Below, piece by piece: positions 12,939 to 21,019 of a DNA stretch of 31,666 nucleotides. Under the pieces are notes generated by a model. That model searched no databases. It saw nothing but the letters and a program-made list of their open reading frames with translations, and was not told the DNA's origin. This stretch comes from CAVUAF01 sp964460655 (GTDB taxonomy: Bacteria > Acidobacteriota > Terriglobia > Terriglobales > Acidobacteriaceae): the NCBI GenBank assembly GCA_964460655.1, contig CAYWSH010000023.1, forward strand, positions 1 through 31,666. The letters are read 5' to 3'. The position numbers were made by a program, and so were the translations under genes. The first letter of the stretch is position 1. Each line of letters opens with the position of its first letter.

Positions 12939-15425
12939 TTATTGCCCTGCCCGGCGCTCGCGCTCGCCGTAGATCAGATACTTTTCCCGCATCGCGATGA
13001 ACTTTTCCACGTCCTCGCGCCAGTCTTCAGCGATGCGCCGTGGATCCACGCCCGCAACGATGGCCTCGAACGCCTTGCGGTTCCCCAACAGCATGATCAT
13101 CTTCTCGGTCTGGAAATCCTTGGGATACAAAGCGTGCAGTGCGGAGGCAATTTCCACGCCCATCTCGGGTGCATCGAGGATGTTCCGGTCCGTGATGACG
13201 ATGTTCACGCCGCCCAGCAGCTGTCCGCCGAGCTTCGCGTCTTTCTCCGGCGTGAACGTGATCGGCACGAAGCGCACGCCTGCGATGTTGCGCGCGTTCA
13301 GATGCGTGGCGAGTTCGCGCGGCTTGATCCACGGCGCGCCGAACAACTCGAAGGGCGTGTTGGTGCCGCGTCCGACCGAGACGTTCGTGCCTTCGACGAT
13401 GCACACGCCGGGATAGAGCGTCATGGCATTCAGGCTGCGCAGGTTCGGCGAGGGCGCGACGAACGCCAAGCCGGTGGAATCGAACCAATCGCCGCGCAGC
13501 CAGCCGCGCATCGGCACCACGGTGACCTTAGCGCCGAGCTTACGCTCGCCGTTGAACATCTGCGCCAGCTCGCCGACCGTCATCCCTTGCCGAACGGGAG
13601 CTGGGAAATAGTCGATGAAGGGACAGCCAGCCGAGCTCTCACACGACCCGCCAGGTGCGCGCGAGCCGCCGTCGGAGACCGGACCCTGAACGAAGATACC
13701 GGTGATGGGATCGGGCCGGTCGAGTACAACGAGCTCTACTCCGCTCTGCCCCGCGGCCTCGACGAAGTAACCAAGCGTCGTCTCGAAGGTGTAGAAGCGC
13801 ACGCCGGCATCCTGGATGTCATACACAACCGCGTCCAGCTGCTTCAGCACATCGAGCGGTGGACGCTTCTTCGCGTCGGTGTTGCCGTAGACGCTGTAGA
13901 TCTTGACGCCGGTCGCGGTGTCCACGCTGTCGCCGATCGCGGTCGTATCCATCGTGCCGGTAGCGCCGTGTTCCGGGCTGAAGATGGCCGCGAGCTTCAG
14001 GCCGGGGACGTTGGCGAGCACGTCGATGGTGCGGCGGCCCTGCAGGTCGACTCCGGTCTGGTTCGTGATAATGCCGATCTGGCGCGGCTTTGCGGTGTCG
14101 GCCTTCAGCTCGGCGAAGTTGCTCGCTTCCAGCACGTCGATGCCGGTCAGCACAGCGCCGTTGCGTGACAGCACGCGCCGCATGCCCGGCAGCAGCTCGT
14201 TGTAGCCTGTGAGCTCGGCAACGCGCCCTTTCTCTGGCACGCTCGGCGAAAGCTTGAGCGCGGCGGCGACGGCCGTCGCGACTTTGGTGCGCAGCTCGAC
14301 CACCGATCCGCCGGGACCGCGCGGATGCACACCATTCGCCAGCAGCACGACGTAGGTGTTCGTCGTCGGGTCGATCCACAGCGACGTGCCGGTGAAGCCG
14401 GTGTGGCCGAACGAACCGACGGGCAGCAGGTCGCCACGGTTCGACGAGAATGACGTGTCGATGTCCCAGCCGAGCCCGCGCAGCGCGGTCGCATTCGGCG
14501 GCTGCTGCGGCGTCGTCATCTTCGCGATCGTCACCGGCGCGAGCAGCTTGTGGTCGAGCAGCGCCTGCGCGAGCTTGGCGACATCGTCGGCGCAGCTGAA
14601 CAGGCCGGCGTGCCCGGCGACGCCACCCATGCGCCGCGCGCGCGGATCGTGCACGATGCCGCGGAGCATCGGGCCGCTGGTGTCGTCGATCTCATGTGCG
14701 GTGGGCGCGATGCGCGGTACCCATTCGCGCGGCGGCAGGAAGCGCGTGCGCGTCATACGCAGCGGTTGGAAGACGTGCGCCAGCGCGTACTTGTCGACCG
14801 GCATCTTGGCCACGCGCTCGATGACTTCAGCGAGCAGGATGAAGTTCGTGTCGCTGTAGATGAACTGCGAGCCCGGCGGCGCCGCCAGCTTCTCGGCGCA
14901 GGCGAGGCGGATGGCTTCATCGTGGCCGGTCCAGTCGGGCTTCAGGTCGATATCGGGGCGCAGGCCGGAGTAATGCGTGAGCAACTGGCGCAGCGTGATG
15001 TCCTGCTTGCCGTTCTGCGCGCAGTCAGGGATGTACTTCGCCAGCGGATCGTTCAGCCGGACTTCGCCAAGCTCGAGCAGCCGCATCATCGACATCGCGG
15101 TGGCGATCGGCTTGGTGAGCGACGCCATGTCGAAGATGGTGTCGACCGTCATGGGCTCGACCGTGGGCTCGAGCGCGCGATGACCGAAGGCGCGTCGGTA
15201 CACGATCTTGCCGTTGTGGCCGACGAGCACGACGGCGCCGGGGATCTTGCGGTCGGCGATGGCCTGCTCGACGGCAGCGGCGACGGGGGCGAAACGCGGG
15301 TCGTTGATCGTGCCGGAAGCCGCGCGGGACGCGGCTTTTGCGGGCCTAGCTCTTGCCTGTGACTTCGCCGGTTGCGCGAGGAGCGGGAGAGAGAGAGCCA
15401 GGACCAGCAGCAGATGTTTGCGCAT
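12939..15425 (-). CDS. AmiE-like serine hydrolase fused to NamZ-like (DUF1343) exo-N-acetylmuramidase
   Basis: An 828-residue exported protein (signal peptide, cleavage near LLAQ|P at 18). Residues about 40-395 form a class C beta-lactamase-family serine hydrolase: Ser102-x-x-Lys105 (ASLTK), Tyr190-Ser-Asp192, and His341-Thr-Gly343 (FGHTGFTGTSLW) in the KTG position, as in AmiE-type muropeptide amidases. Residues about 425-828 match DUF1343/NamZ: IGIITNQTGVD (450-460), AIFSPEHG (480-487), VVYDIQDAGVRFYTF (533-547), VLDRPDPITG (567-576), VRQGMTVGELAQMFNG and EGTNVSVGRGTNTPFE. In Bacillus subtilis these two activities are separate proteins (AmiE, NamZ) of a MurNAc recovery pathway: NamZ removes terminal MurNAc from glycan chains and AmiE removes stem peptides. 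Residues about 586-602 look like an insertion with two cysteines relative to the family pattern I remember. Confidence 0.88.
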   Translation of the reverse strand: MRKHLLLVLALSLPLLAQPAKSQARARPAKAASRAASGTINDPRFAPVAAAVEQAIADRKIPGAVVLVGHNGKIVYRRAFGHRALEPTVEPMTVDTIFDMASLTKPIATAMSMMRLLELGEVRLNDPLAKYIPDCAQNGKQDITLRQLLTHYSGLRPDIDLKPDWTGHDEAIRLACAEKLAAPPGSQFIYSDTNFILLAEVIERVAKMPVDKYALAHVFQPLRMTRTRFLPPREWVPRIAPTAHEIDDTSGPMLRGIVHDPRARRMGGVAGHAGLFSCADDVAKLAQALLDHKLLAPVTIAKMTTPQQPPNATALRGLGWDIDTSFSSNRGDLLPVGSFGHTGFTGTSLWIDPTTNTYVVLLANGVHPRGPGGSVVELRTKVATAVAAALKLSPSVPEKGRVAELTGYNELLPGMRRVLSRNGAVLTGIDVLEASNFAELKADTAKPRQIGIITNQTGVDLQGRRTIDVLANVPGLKLAAIFSPEHGATGTMDTTAIGDSVDTATGVKIYSVYGNTDAKKRPPLDVLKQLDAVVYDIQDAGVRFYTFETTLGYFVEAAGQSGVELVVLDRPDPITGIFVQGPVSDGGSRAPGGSCESSAGCPFIDYFPAPVRQGMTVGELAQMFNGERKLGAKVTVVPMRGWLRGDWFDSTGLAFVAPSPNLRSLNAMTLYPGVCIVEGTNVSVGRGTNTPFELFGAPWIKPRELATHLNARNIAGVRFVPITFTPEKDAKLGGQLLGGVNIVITDRNILDAPEMGVEIASALHALYPKDFQTEKMIMLLGNRKAFEAIVAGVDPRRIAEDWREDVEKFIAMREKYLIYGERERRAGQ

Positions 15426-15463
15426 GGGGACGAGCGATTGTGCGCGAAGCGATGAGCGAAGTC

Positions 15464-15494
15464 AAAAAAAGCGGGGAGCCTTGCGGCTCCCCGC
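15464..15494 (-). terminator. Rho-independent terminator of the Oar-type receptor gene
   Basis: A perfect 10-bp GC-rich stem (15471-15480 with 15485-15494), a 4-nt loop and, reading on the minus strand, a T7 tract (complement of 15464-15470). It lies 22 bp after the receptor stop and before the AmiE-NamZ start, so it separates the two units. Confidence 0.9.
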
Positions 15495-15516
15495 GATGCT
15501 TGTGGCTGACTGTCGC

Positions 15517-18500
15517 TTAGAAGATGAACTTCAGTCCGAGCACCAGCGACCGAGCATTGCTCGGGAAGGTGAGTGCCGGCTTCAGGAAGTTCGTTCCCTG
15601 CGGCTGCAGCAGAGTGGTGGCGGCAGCGCCGGTCTGGCCGATCGAGCGAATGTCGTTCAGCACGCCACCGACGTATTGAGCGTGGTTCAAGACATTCAGG
15701 GCGACCGTGGAGAACTCCACGCTCGCGCGCTCGGTGACGGCAAAGCGCTTGATGATGGAGAGGTCCACATTGTTGATCGCCGGCAGTTGCCACGTGTTGC
15801 GGGTGGAGGTGGTCAGCATGCCCTGGCGCGCGCGAATCCAGTACGCGTTGGGGTCTCTGACCACGTAGCCCACCGTAGCGCCTGCCGTGTTGGTGACCGC
15901 AGTGACGTCGCTGCCGAGAGCTTTGTTCCCGGAAGGATTGATGACGACACGGTCGCCGGCGGCATCGCCGTTGAGGTTAGCGTCCTGGCCCGACTGGATG
16001 TTCGCCCACTCACCGGTCTCGTACGTGTACACGGGCGAGAACTGCCAGTTGCCGATGACGTTGTGCGCGAACCAATTGGACTTCTTGAACCACGGCACGT
16101 CGTAGATCAGGCTGATGTTGAAGCGCTGATTACGATCGAGCGCCGAGTTGGACCGCTCCTTTTGCAGGTTGCGGAAGTCCTCCGGGCGGCGCGGTGAAAG
16201 CACGGTGGAGAAGAAATCGGCCGTGCTGTTGTCGATGGTGTGGCTCCAGGTGTAAGCCACCTGGAACATCAGGCCATTGGTGAAGCGGCGGTTCAACTGG
16301 TTGGCCCAGCCGTGATAGCTGGAGTGGCCGTAGGGCTCGAAGCCGACGATGTTCACCAGGTTGAAGCCCGCAGCAGCAAAGGCCGGATCAAAGCCTACGC
16401 CGCCGAACGTGCTGGTGTAGCGGGCCCGCAGGCCGGACAGCGTTGTGGTCAGGGCCGCAATCTGTGAGGCGCTGGGCGCGCTCATGAACAGCGGCAGGAA
16501 GTGCGTTGAATCCACCGAGGCGATCTTGTTCAGGCGGTTCTGCACGTTCAAGTGAACGCCCGCAGTACCGACATAACGAGACTCGAAGGTGTAGCTGTTG
16601 AGGAACTGGTGCTGCACGCCCAGGTTCCACTGATACGACTGCGGGTACTTCACATCGCCGGAAGGCGGCCCCGTGTTCGGCAAGTGCGCGGCGGTGAGCA
16701 GGCGGGCGCAGTGCGTATCGTCCGCCACGGTCACGCCGATCACGTTGGCGCAGAACGACGCCGTCAAGACCGGCACCCCGCTGAACGGCTTGATACCGCC
16801 GTTGCGCAGGAACGCGTTATTCGGGCCACAACCCGGGCCTCCCGGGCAATCGCTCGTCTGCCCCAGTTGCGGCGGGATCGTGAGGACGCCGATGTTGTCG
16901 TAGAGGATGTCGTAGCCCATGCCAAAGCCGCCACGGACAGACCAGGTGGCGCTGCTGCCCGGCGACCAGGCGAAGCCGATGCGCGGAGCGAAATCCAACA
17001 GCGGCGGCACCGGAGCGTTGAAGGTGATCAGGCCGGGAGCGTTGGCCACCTTGTTGAGCGCCTGCTTGTTCCAGCCCAGAGGAATGCCCTGGTACTCATA
17101 GCGCAATCCGAGGTTCACCGTGAGGTTGGGCCGCAGCTTCCAGTTGTCGTTGAGGAAGCCGTAGAACCAGTGGTTGTTGCCGTAGTAGACGTTGTTGCCC
17201 AGGCTGCGCTCGGCCAAGTCGTCGGGCACCTGGTCGGTGAAGAACAACGAGCTGTCCGTGTAATCGTAGTCACCACGCGAACGCTGGGTGAACGACTGCG
17301 GCGAGATGTATTCGGCGGTGTCGATACCGAACTTGAACGTGTGGTTCCCCTTGATCCAGGTCATGTTATCGGTCAACTGGTAGAGACCCTGGATGGCGAA
17401 CTGCGGTGCGTTCGGGTCAGGCCCAAGGTTGAGGTTCAGGTCCTCGAGGAAGGCGTTCGGGAACTGGTCGAGACCAGGCCACGTCTGGTTGCCGACCGCA
17501 AAGGTCTGACCAAAGTGCATGTAGCCGACGCGGAGTTCATTGGTCACGGTCGGGGAGAACGTGTGGAACTCACTCAGCGTGAACAGGTGAGCCGGAGTGA
17601 TCTGGTTGGTGAAGAACGCCGGCAAGGTTGCACCCGTGTCCACGGACGCCGACTGGTTGTAGATGTAGCGCGCGCGTACCTGGTCACGATTGGAGACGTT
17701 GAAATCAAGCGACGACACCAACGCCTTGTTGTTCGTGAAGTTGGGCGCGACGATCGGGATGTTACCCACGGCAATGCAATTGGTGGCGCGACTGGCCTCA
17801 GTGCATACAGCCGCTCCGGGACGTTGGACCAACGGGCAGCCCGGATCCGAGGCGCCCGTGCATGGCGCTGCCGCCTGAGCATAGGTCTTCAGTTGGTTGA
17901 CGTTCGGCTGGTAGACGCTGGCGATGCCGGCAAGCGTGGTGTAGCCGGCCGCCGTGGGAGCGTAAACGTTCGCGCTCGGCGTGGCCGCCTGGCCGATGGG
18001 GTTGTACTCGTAGTTGAAGAAGAAGAACAGCTTGTCGCGGAGGATCGGGCCGCCGATCTGCCCGCCGAAGCGGTTGTTGTCGTAGCGCGGGTTCTCCTTC
18101 AGGCCCTGGCGCTTGTTCGACACGTCGATGGCGTTCAGGTTGCGGTTCTGGAAGTACTCGTATGCGCGCCCGTGCCAGCTGTTGGTGCCGCCGATCACGG
18201 TGCGGTTGAACTGGCCGCCGGTGGAGTGGCCGAACTCGGGGCTGTACTGGTTCTGCAGAATGGTGAAGTTCTGCGTCGCATCGTTGGGAATGTTGACGTC
18301 CGGACCGGTAACGCCCTTGTCGTTAACATCCACACCCTCGATGGTGAAGTTGTTGTTGCGCGGCCGCTGGCCGCCGACGCTCGGACCCGAGCCGGCGCCG
18401 ATGCCGCCCGAAGAACCCACACCCGCCTGCAGCAGCGAAAGGTTCAGCACGCCGCTGCCGGCAGCTGCGACCGGCAGGTCGGCCGACTGCTTCAGGTCAT

Positions 18501-18909
18501 AGGTGGTCTGGATCTGCGCCGTCGTGGTGTCGATCGGCGGCGCGCCTTCGTTCACTTCCACGGTGGTGGCCACCTGGCCCACATCGACCGTGACGCGCTG
18601 GGTGACGGTGCGGTTCAACTCGACGACCACACCTTTGACGGTGGAGGCGCCGAATCCCTTCGCCGTCACGTTGAGCGAGTAGCTGCCCGGCAGCAGGTTG
18701 GCCAGGCGATATTCGCCGCTCGCATTGGTGGTGGCCGTCGTTTTGACGTTGGTCGCCTCGTTGGTCGCGACGACCGTCGCATTTGGGACCACCGCGCCGG
18801 ATTTGTCTTGTACTGTGCCGATCAGGTCACCGCTGGTCGCCTGGCTGAAGGCAGACACCGAAGCCAGTACGACAAGAGCGAGAGCCAGCACGCGGAAGAG
18901 TCGTGCCAT
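15517..18909 (-). CDS. Oar-type TonB-dependent outer-membrane receptor
   Basis: A 1130-residue outer-membrane protein. ATG at 18907-18909 with AGGAG upstream and a signal peptide to about residue 23 (AFSQ); the longer open frame upstream lacks support. Residues about 26-108 are a carboxypeptidase-regulatory-like beta domain (LIGTVQDKSGAVVPNATVVA, GEYRLANLLPGSYSLNV). A plug-like region follows (GGQRPRNNNFTIEGVDVND, 179-197), then a long beta-barrel with many aromatic strand ends, closing in LVLGLKFIF, the expected outer-membrane C-terminus ending in Phe. Extracellular loops contain cysteine pairs, for example PCTGASDPGCP. Such receptors import large ligands in acidobacteria and are often linked to plant- or glycan-derived substrates; the ligand here is unknown. 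Operator-like sites upstream suggest control by a LacI-type and possibly a second regulator. Confidence 0.9.
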   Translation of the reverse strand: MARLFRVLALALVVLASVSAFSQATSGDLIGTVQDKSGAVVPNATVVATNEATNVKTTATTNASGEYRLANLLPGSYSLNVTAKGFGASTVKGVVVELNRTVTQRVTVDVGQVATTVEVNEGAPPIDTTTAQIQTTYDLKQSADLPVAAAGSGVLNLSLLQAGVGSSGGIGAGSGPSVGGQRPRNNNFTIEGVDVNDKGVTGPDVNIPNDATQNFTILQNQYSPEFGHSTGGQFNRTVIGGTNSWHGRAYEYFQNRNLNAIDVSNKRQGLKENPRYDNNRFGGQIGGPILRDKLFFFFNYEYNPIGQAATPSANVYAPTAAGYTTLAGIASVYQPNVNQLKTYAQAAAPCTGASDPGCPLVQRPGAAVCTEASRATNCIAVGNIPIVAPNFTNNKALVSSLDFNVSNRDQVRARYIYNQSASVDTGATLPAFFTNQITPAHLFTLSEFHTFSPTVTNELRVGYMHFGQTFAVGNQTWPGLDQFPNAFLEDLNLNLGPDPNAPQFAIQGLYQLTDNMTWIKGNHTFKFGIDTAEYISPQSFTQRSRGDYDYTDSSLFFTDQVPDDLAERSLGNNVYYGNNHWFYGFLNDNWKLRPNLTVNLGLRYEYQGIPLGWNKQALNKVANAPGLITFNAPVPPLLDFAPRIGFAWSPGSSATWSVRGGFGMGYDILYDNIGVLTIPPQLGQTSDCPGGPGCGPNNAFLRNGGIKPFSGVPVLTASFCANVIGVTVADDTHCARLLTAAHLPNTGPPSGDVKYPQSYQWNLGVQHQFLNSYTFESRYVGTAGVHLNVQNRLNKIASVDSTHFLPLFMSAPSASQIAALTTTLSGLRARYTSTFGGVGFDPAFAAAGFNLVNIVGFEPYGHSSYHGWANQLNRRFTNGLMFQVAYTWSHTIDNSTADFFSTVLSPRRPEDFRNLQKERSNSALDRNQRFNISLIYDVPWFKKSNWFAHNVIGNWQFSPVYTYETGEWANIQSGQDANLNGDAAGDRVVINPSGNKALGSDVTAVTNTAGATVGYVVRDPNAYWIRARQGMLTTSTRNTWQLPAINNVDLSIIKRFAVTERASVEFSTVALNVLNHAQYVGGVLNDIRSIGQTGAAATTLLQPQGTNFLKPALTFPSNARSLVLGLKFIF

Positions 18910-18972
18910 GTAGTTTTCTCCTAACTGGTTTGTGCCGCGCGGAGGACGCGCGGGGGGAAAAAAAGAGTGGAA

Positions 18973-18986
18973 TGTAAGCGGTAACA
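18973..18986. promoter_or_regulatory. LacI-family / CRE-like operator upstream of the Oar-type receptor
   Basis: TGTAAGCGGTAACA matches the catabolite-responsive element consensus TGWAANCGNTNWCA at all 14 positions, and on the other strand resembles GntR/LacI-type operators (TGTTACCG...). It is embedded in a wider inverted repeat, GAATGT...ACATTC (18970-18992). It lies about 64 bp upstream of the receptor's ATG, a usual place for repressor binding. No LacI-type regulator is encoded in the window. Confidence 0.5.
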
Positions 18987-19091
18987 ACATTCTGCCGCCA
19001 TCAGTGTGTGCATCTGAATTTCCATTCATCGGAATAGTTGTCTTTTACAATCAACAACTTATCCGGTTCCTTCGCCTGTCCTGATGATGCT

Positions 19092-19142
19092 GCTACCAAA
19101 AATGGAATAACATAATAAAGCCGGCTACCAGTTTTGGAATAA
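19092..19142. promoter_or_regulatory. Pair of identical operator-like palindromes, 32 bp apart
   Basis: Two 19-bp sites, 19092-19110 and 19124-19142, both read GCTACCA-N4-TGGAATAA. Every base outside the central four is identical and those four all differ. The core CCA-N4-TGG is palindromic, with TACCA/TGGAA half-sites. The 32-bp period equals about three helical turns, so a dimer on each would face the same side. A TATTAT (complement of 19112-19117) lies between them. The sites are in the AT-rich gap between the VWFA-related gene and the Oar-type receptor. Confidence 0.6.
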
Positions 19143-19151
19143 GCTGAATCC

Positions 19152-20963
19152 CTACTTCACTTCAATCGGGGCCTGGACGCTGCCTATGCGTCCACTCAAG
19201 TTGTCGCGCACAACCATCGTGAGCGTGTAATTGCCGGGCGCCAATTCGACCGTATCGTTGTAACCGACACCGCTGGTGACGATGGCGGCGAGTTGCTGCG
19301 GGTTGAGATTCAGGTTATAGGTGACGCCTTTGTGGCCGGCGTCTTTGCCCGCGCTATTGCGCAGCGCGTAGGCGATCTCGAGGTTCATGTGATTGTTCTG
19401 GTCGGCGTCTACCGTCGCGGTCTTAGGCGGGACCATCATGGCGAACTCGAGTTTGCGCTTGTCGCCGGCACCCGCGGGCGGATTCACGGTGAGCTTGAGT
19501 GGCAGGCCCGTATAGACGAACGGTGACGTAAGCGCGACGTCAATGTCGTACTTCGCGCTGGATGACGGATCAAGCGTGGCCTGCGTCATGTAGTAGCCCT
19601 GCCGCGCCCGCGTGCGATAGTCGCCCACCTTGACGTTGAGCTTGCGCCACCCAGCCTGCTTGTTCGTCTTGTCCACGGGATAGCTAAGCAAGTAGTACGT
19701 AGAGGCGTCGGCAGCGGCCTCGCGGATAGCGCCTGTGGTGTCGTTGGTATTCACGAAGGCGCGCCCACCGGTCATGTCGGCAAAAGCGCGCATGGTGTCG
19801 AGGATGTCGCGCTGTCGGTCGGATTCGCTGCGCAGCACGTCAGCAACGACTGCGTTCTGCTTCTTGCTGAGCTTGGCTTCGGCGTCGGGCGAGTCGGTCA
19901 ACAGTCCGCGCGCGTCCACGGGATAGACCGCGATCATCTCGTTGTCGAGCTGCTGCATGACGTGCTGGTAGGCGGAGAACGCAACGCCTTCCCCGATGGC
20001 GCCGCTGCGGGGATCGACGCTGAACGGGAATCCACCGGTGACCCAGATGAGCGATTTGCGTCCGGGAACGCCGCTGAGGCGGCTGGCGATCTGTTGCAGC
20101 GCGCTGAGCGTGCTGGAAGCGGCATCGGCCTGGCGGACGGAGCTGTATTCGGACTCCCAGCGCGCGATCGTGGCGTTCGCTGCAAGGCCCAGCTCGGCAA
20201 CGTTGGCGCCGGCAATCCCCTGCGGATTATCAGGATTGTTCCTGCCGCTCATGTCGCCATTCCCGGAAGGACTCGGAGCGCCTTCGTGGATGAGGGTCGG
20301 GCCACGGTCGGTACTGTCAGTCGCAACGTTGCGCAGCGCGCCGCGATCCACGCTTTGCATCGTCGGGATCTTCGACTCGGCGTTCTTCAGTTCGGCGATG
20401 AGTGCGTTCGTGCTTTGCGTGTAGTCGTGCAGCACGCGCAGGCCGTTATTCTCGATGGCGACCAGTTGATACAGGCTGTTGGGATCGAGGTTCTGCGAGA
20501 GGTAGCGGACCAGTTGCCAGCGGGCGCGCGCCTGGTCAACGAACGGGGTGTTCACCAGGTCAAGGGCGATGATGACGAGGCGCAACGGCGCTTCGTCAGC
20601 GGTCCGGTTGGTGAATTCGTTAGGCGCGTGCGGCGCGGTGCCCGATGTCTGCGTGCCCGACTTCATCTCCTCGACGTGCGCGATCTTCTGCTCTTTGCCG
20701 TTCTCCAAAAGTTGGAAAGCTTCGAGCTTCAGGCCGCTGATCGGCTTGCCGTCCTTGTCGGTGACAACGACGGGCACCAGCACCTGCTGCGTGGTGGCGG
20801 TGAACTTGAGCGGCGTCTTGTCGAACTGCTGGTAGCGCACGCCGCCAGAAGCGCCGGTATCGGGCATGTGGCTGAAGTCGGGGATGACCTGATAGGGCTG
20901 CTGTTGGGCGGCCATTGGCCAAGCAAGGAAGAGGAAGATGCAGCGGCTGAGGCGAGTCAACAT
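19152..20963 (-). CDS. Exported VWFA-related protein (acidobacterial type), MIDAS motif lost
   Basis: A 603-residue exported protein; ATG with GGAGG six bases upstream and a signal peptide (MLTRLSRCIFLFLAWPMAAQ). After a beta domain with VLVPVVVTDKDGKPISGLKLEAFQLLENGK, the pattern that precedes VWA domains in these proteins, the VWA-like domain begins near 130 (LRLVIIALDLVNTPF). Where a metal-binding MIDAS motif (DxSxS) is expected, this protein has Asp135-Leu-Val-Asn-Thr, so metal-dependent ligand binding is doubtful. Later strings such as GRKSLIWVTGGFPFSVD and MTGGRAFVNTNDTTGAIREA, plus YYLLSYPVDK, fit the family. A C-terminal beta-rich domain (about 480-603) follows. Function in acidobacteria is unknown; the domain often mediates protein contacts at the envelope. 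Confidence 0.85.
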   Translation of the reverse strand: MLTRLSRCIFLFLAWPMAAQQQPYQVIPDFSHMPDTGASGGVRYQQFDKTPLKFTATTQQVLVPVVVTDKDGKPISGLKLEAFQLLENGKEQKIAHVEEMKSGTQTSGTAPHAPNEFTNRTADEAPLRLVIIALDLVNTPFVDQARARWQLVRYLSQNLDPNSLYQLVAIENNGLRVLHDYTQSTNALIAELKNAESKIPTMQSVDRGALRNVATDSTDRGPTLIHEGAPSPSGNGDMSGRNNPDNPQGIAGANVAELGLAANATIARWESEYSSVRQADAASSTLSALQQIASRLSGVPGRKSLIWVTGGFPFSVDPRSGAIGEGVAFSAYQHVMQQLDNEMIAVYPVDARGLLTDSPDAEAKLSKKQNAVVADVLRSESDRQRDILDTMRAFADMTGGRAFVNTNDTTGAIREAAADASTYYLLSYPVDKTNKQAGWRKLNVKVGDYRTRARQGYYMTQATLDPSSSAKYDIDVALTSPFVYTGLPLKLTVNPPAGAGDKRKLEFAMMVPPKTATVDADQNNHMNLEIAYALRNSAGKDAGHKGVTYNLNLNPQQLAAIVTSGVGYNDTVELAPGNYTLTMVVRDNLSGRIGSVQAPIEVK

Positions 20964-21019
20964 GGGCCCCTCCAGCAACGATACGAGCTAGTATCTTACT
21001 CCTGACGGACGAAACCCCT

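Noticed and set aside
11880..14168. A very long open frame (762 codons) on the plus strand opposite the beta-lactamase-like and AmiE-NamZ genes
   Set aside because: It runs antisense through two clear minus-strand genes and a dispersed repeat, has no recognisable motif and is Arg/His/Asp-rich in the way typical of antisense frames in GC-rich DNA.
16552..18924. A 790-codon open frame on the plus strand opposite the Oar-type receptor
   Set aside because: It is antisense to a convincing receptor gene. Its Val/Arg/Ala-rich composition and lack of a ribosome-binding site or domain mark it as a shadow.
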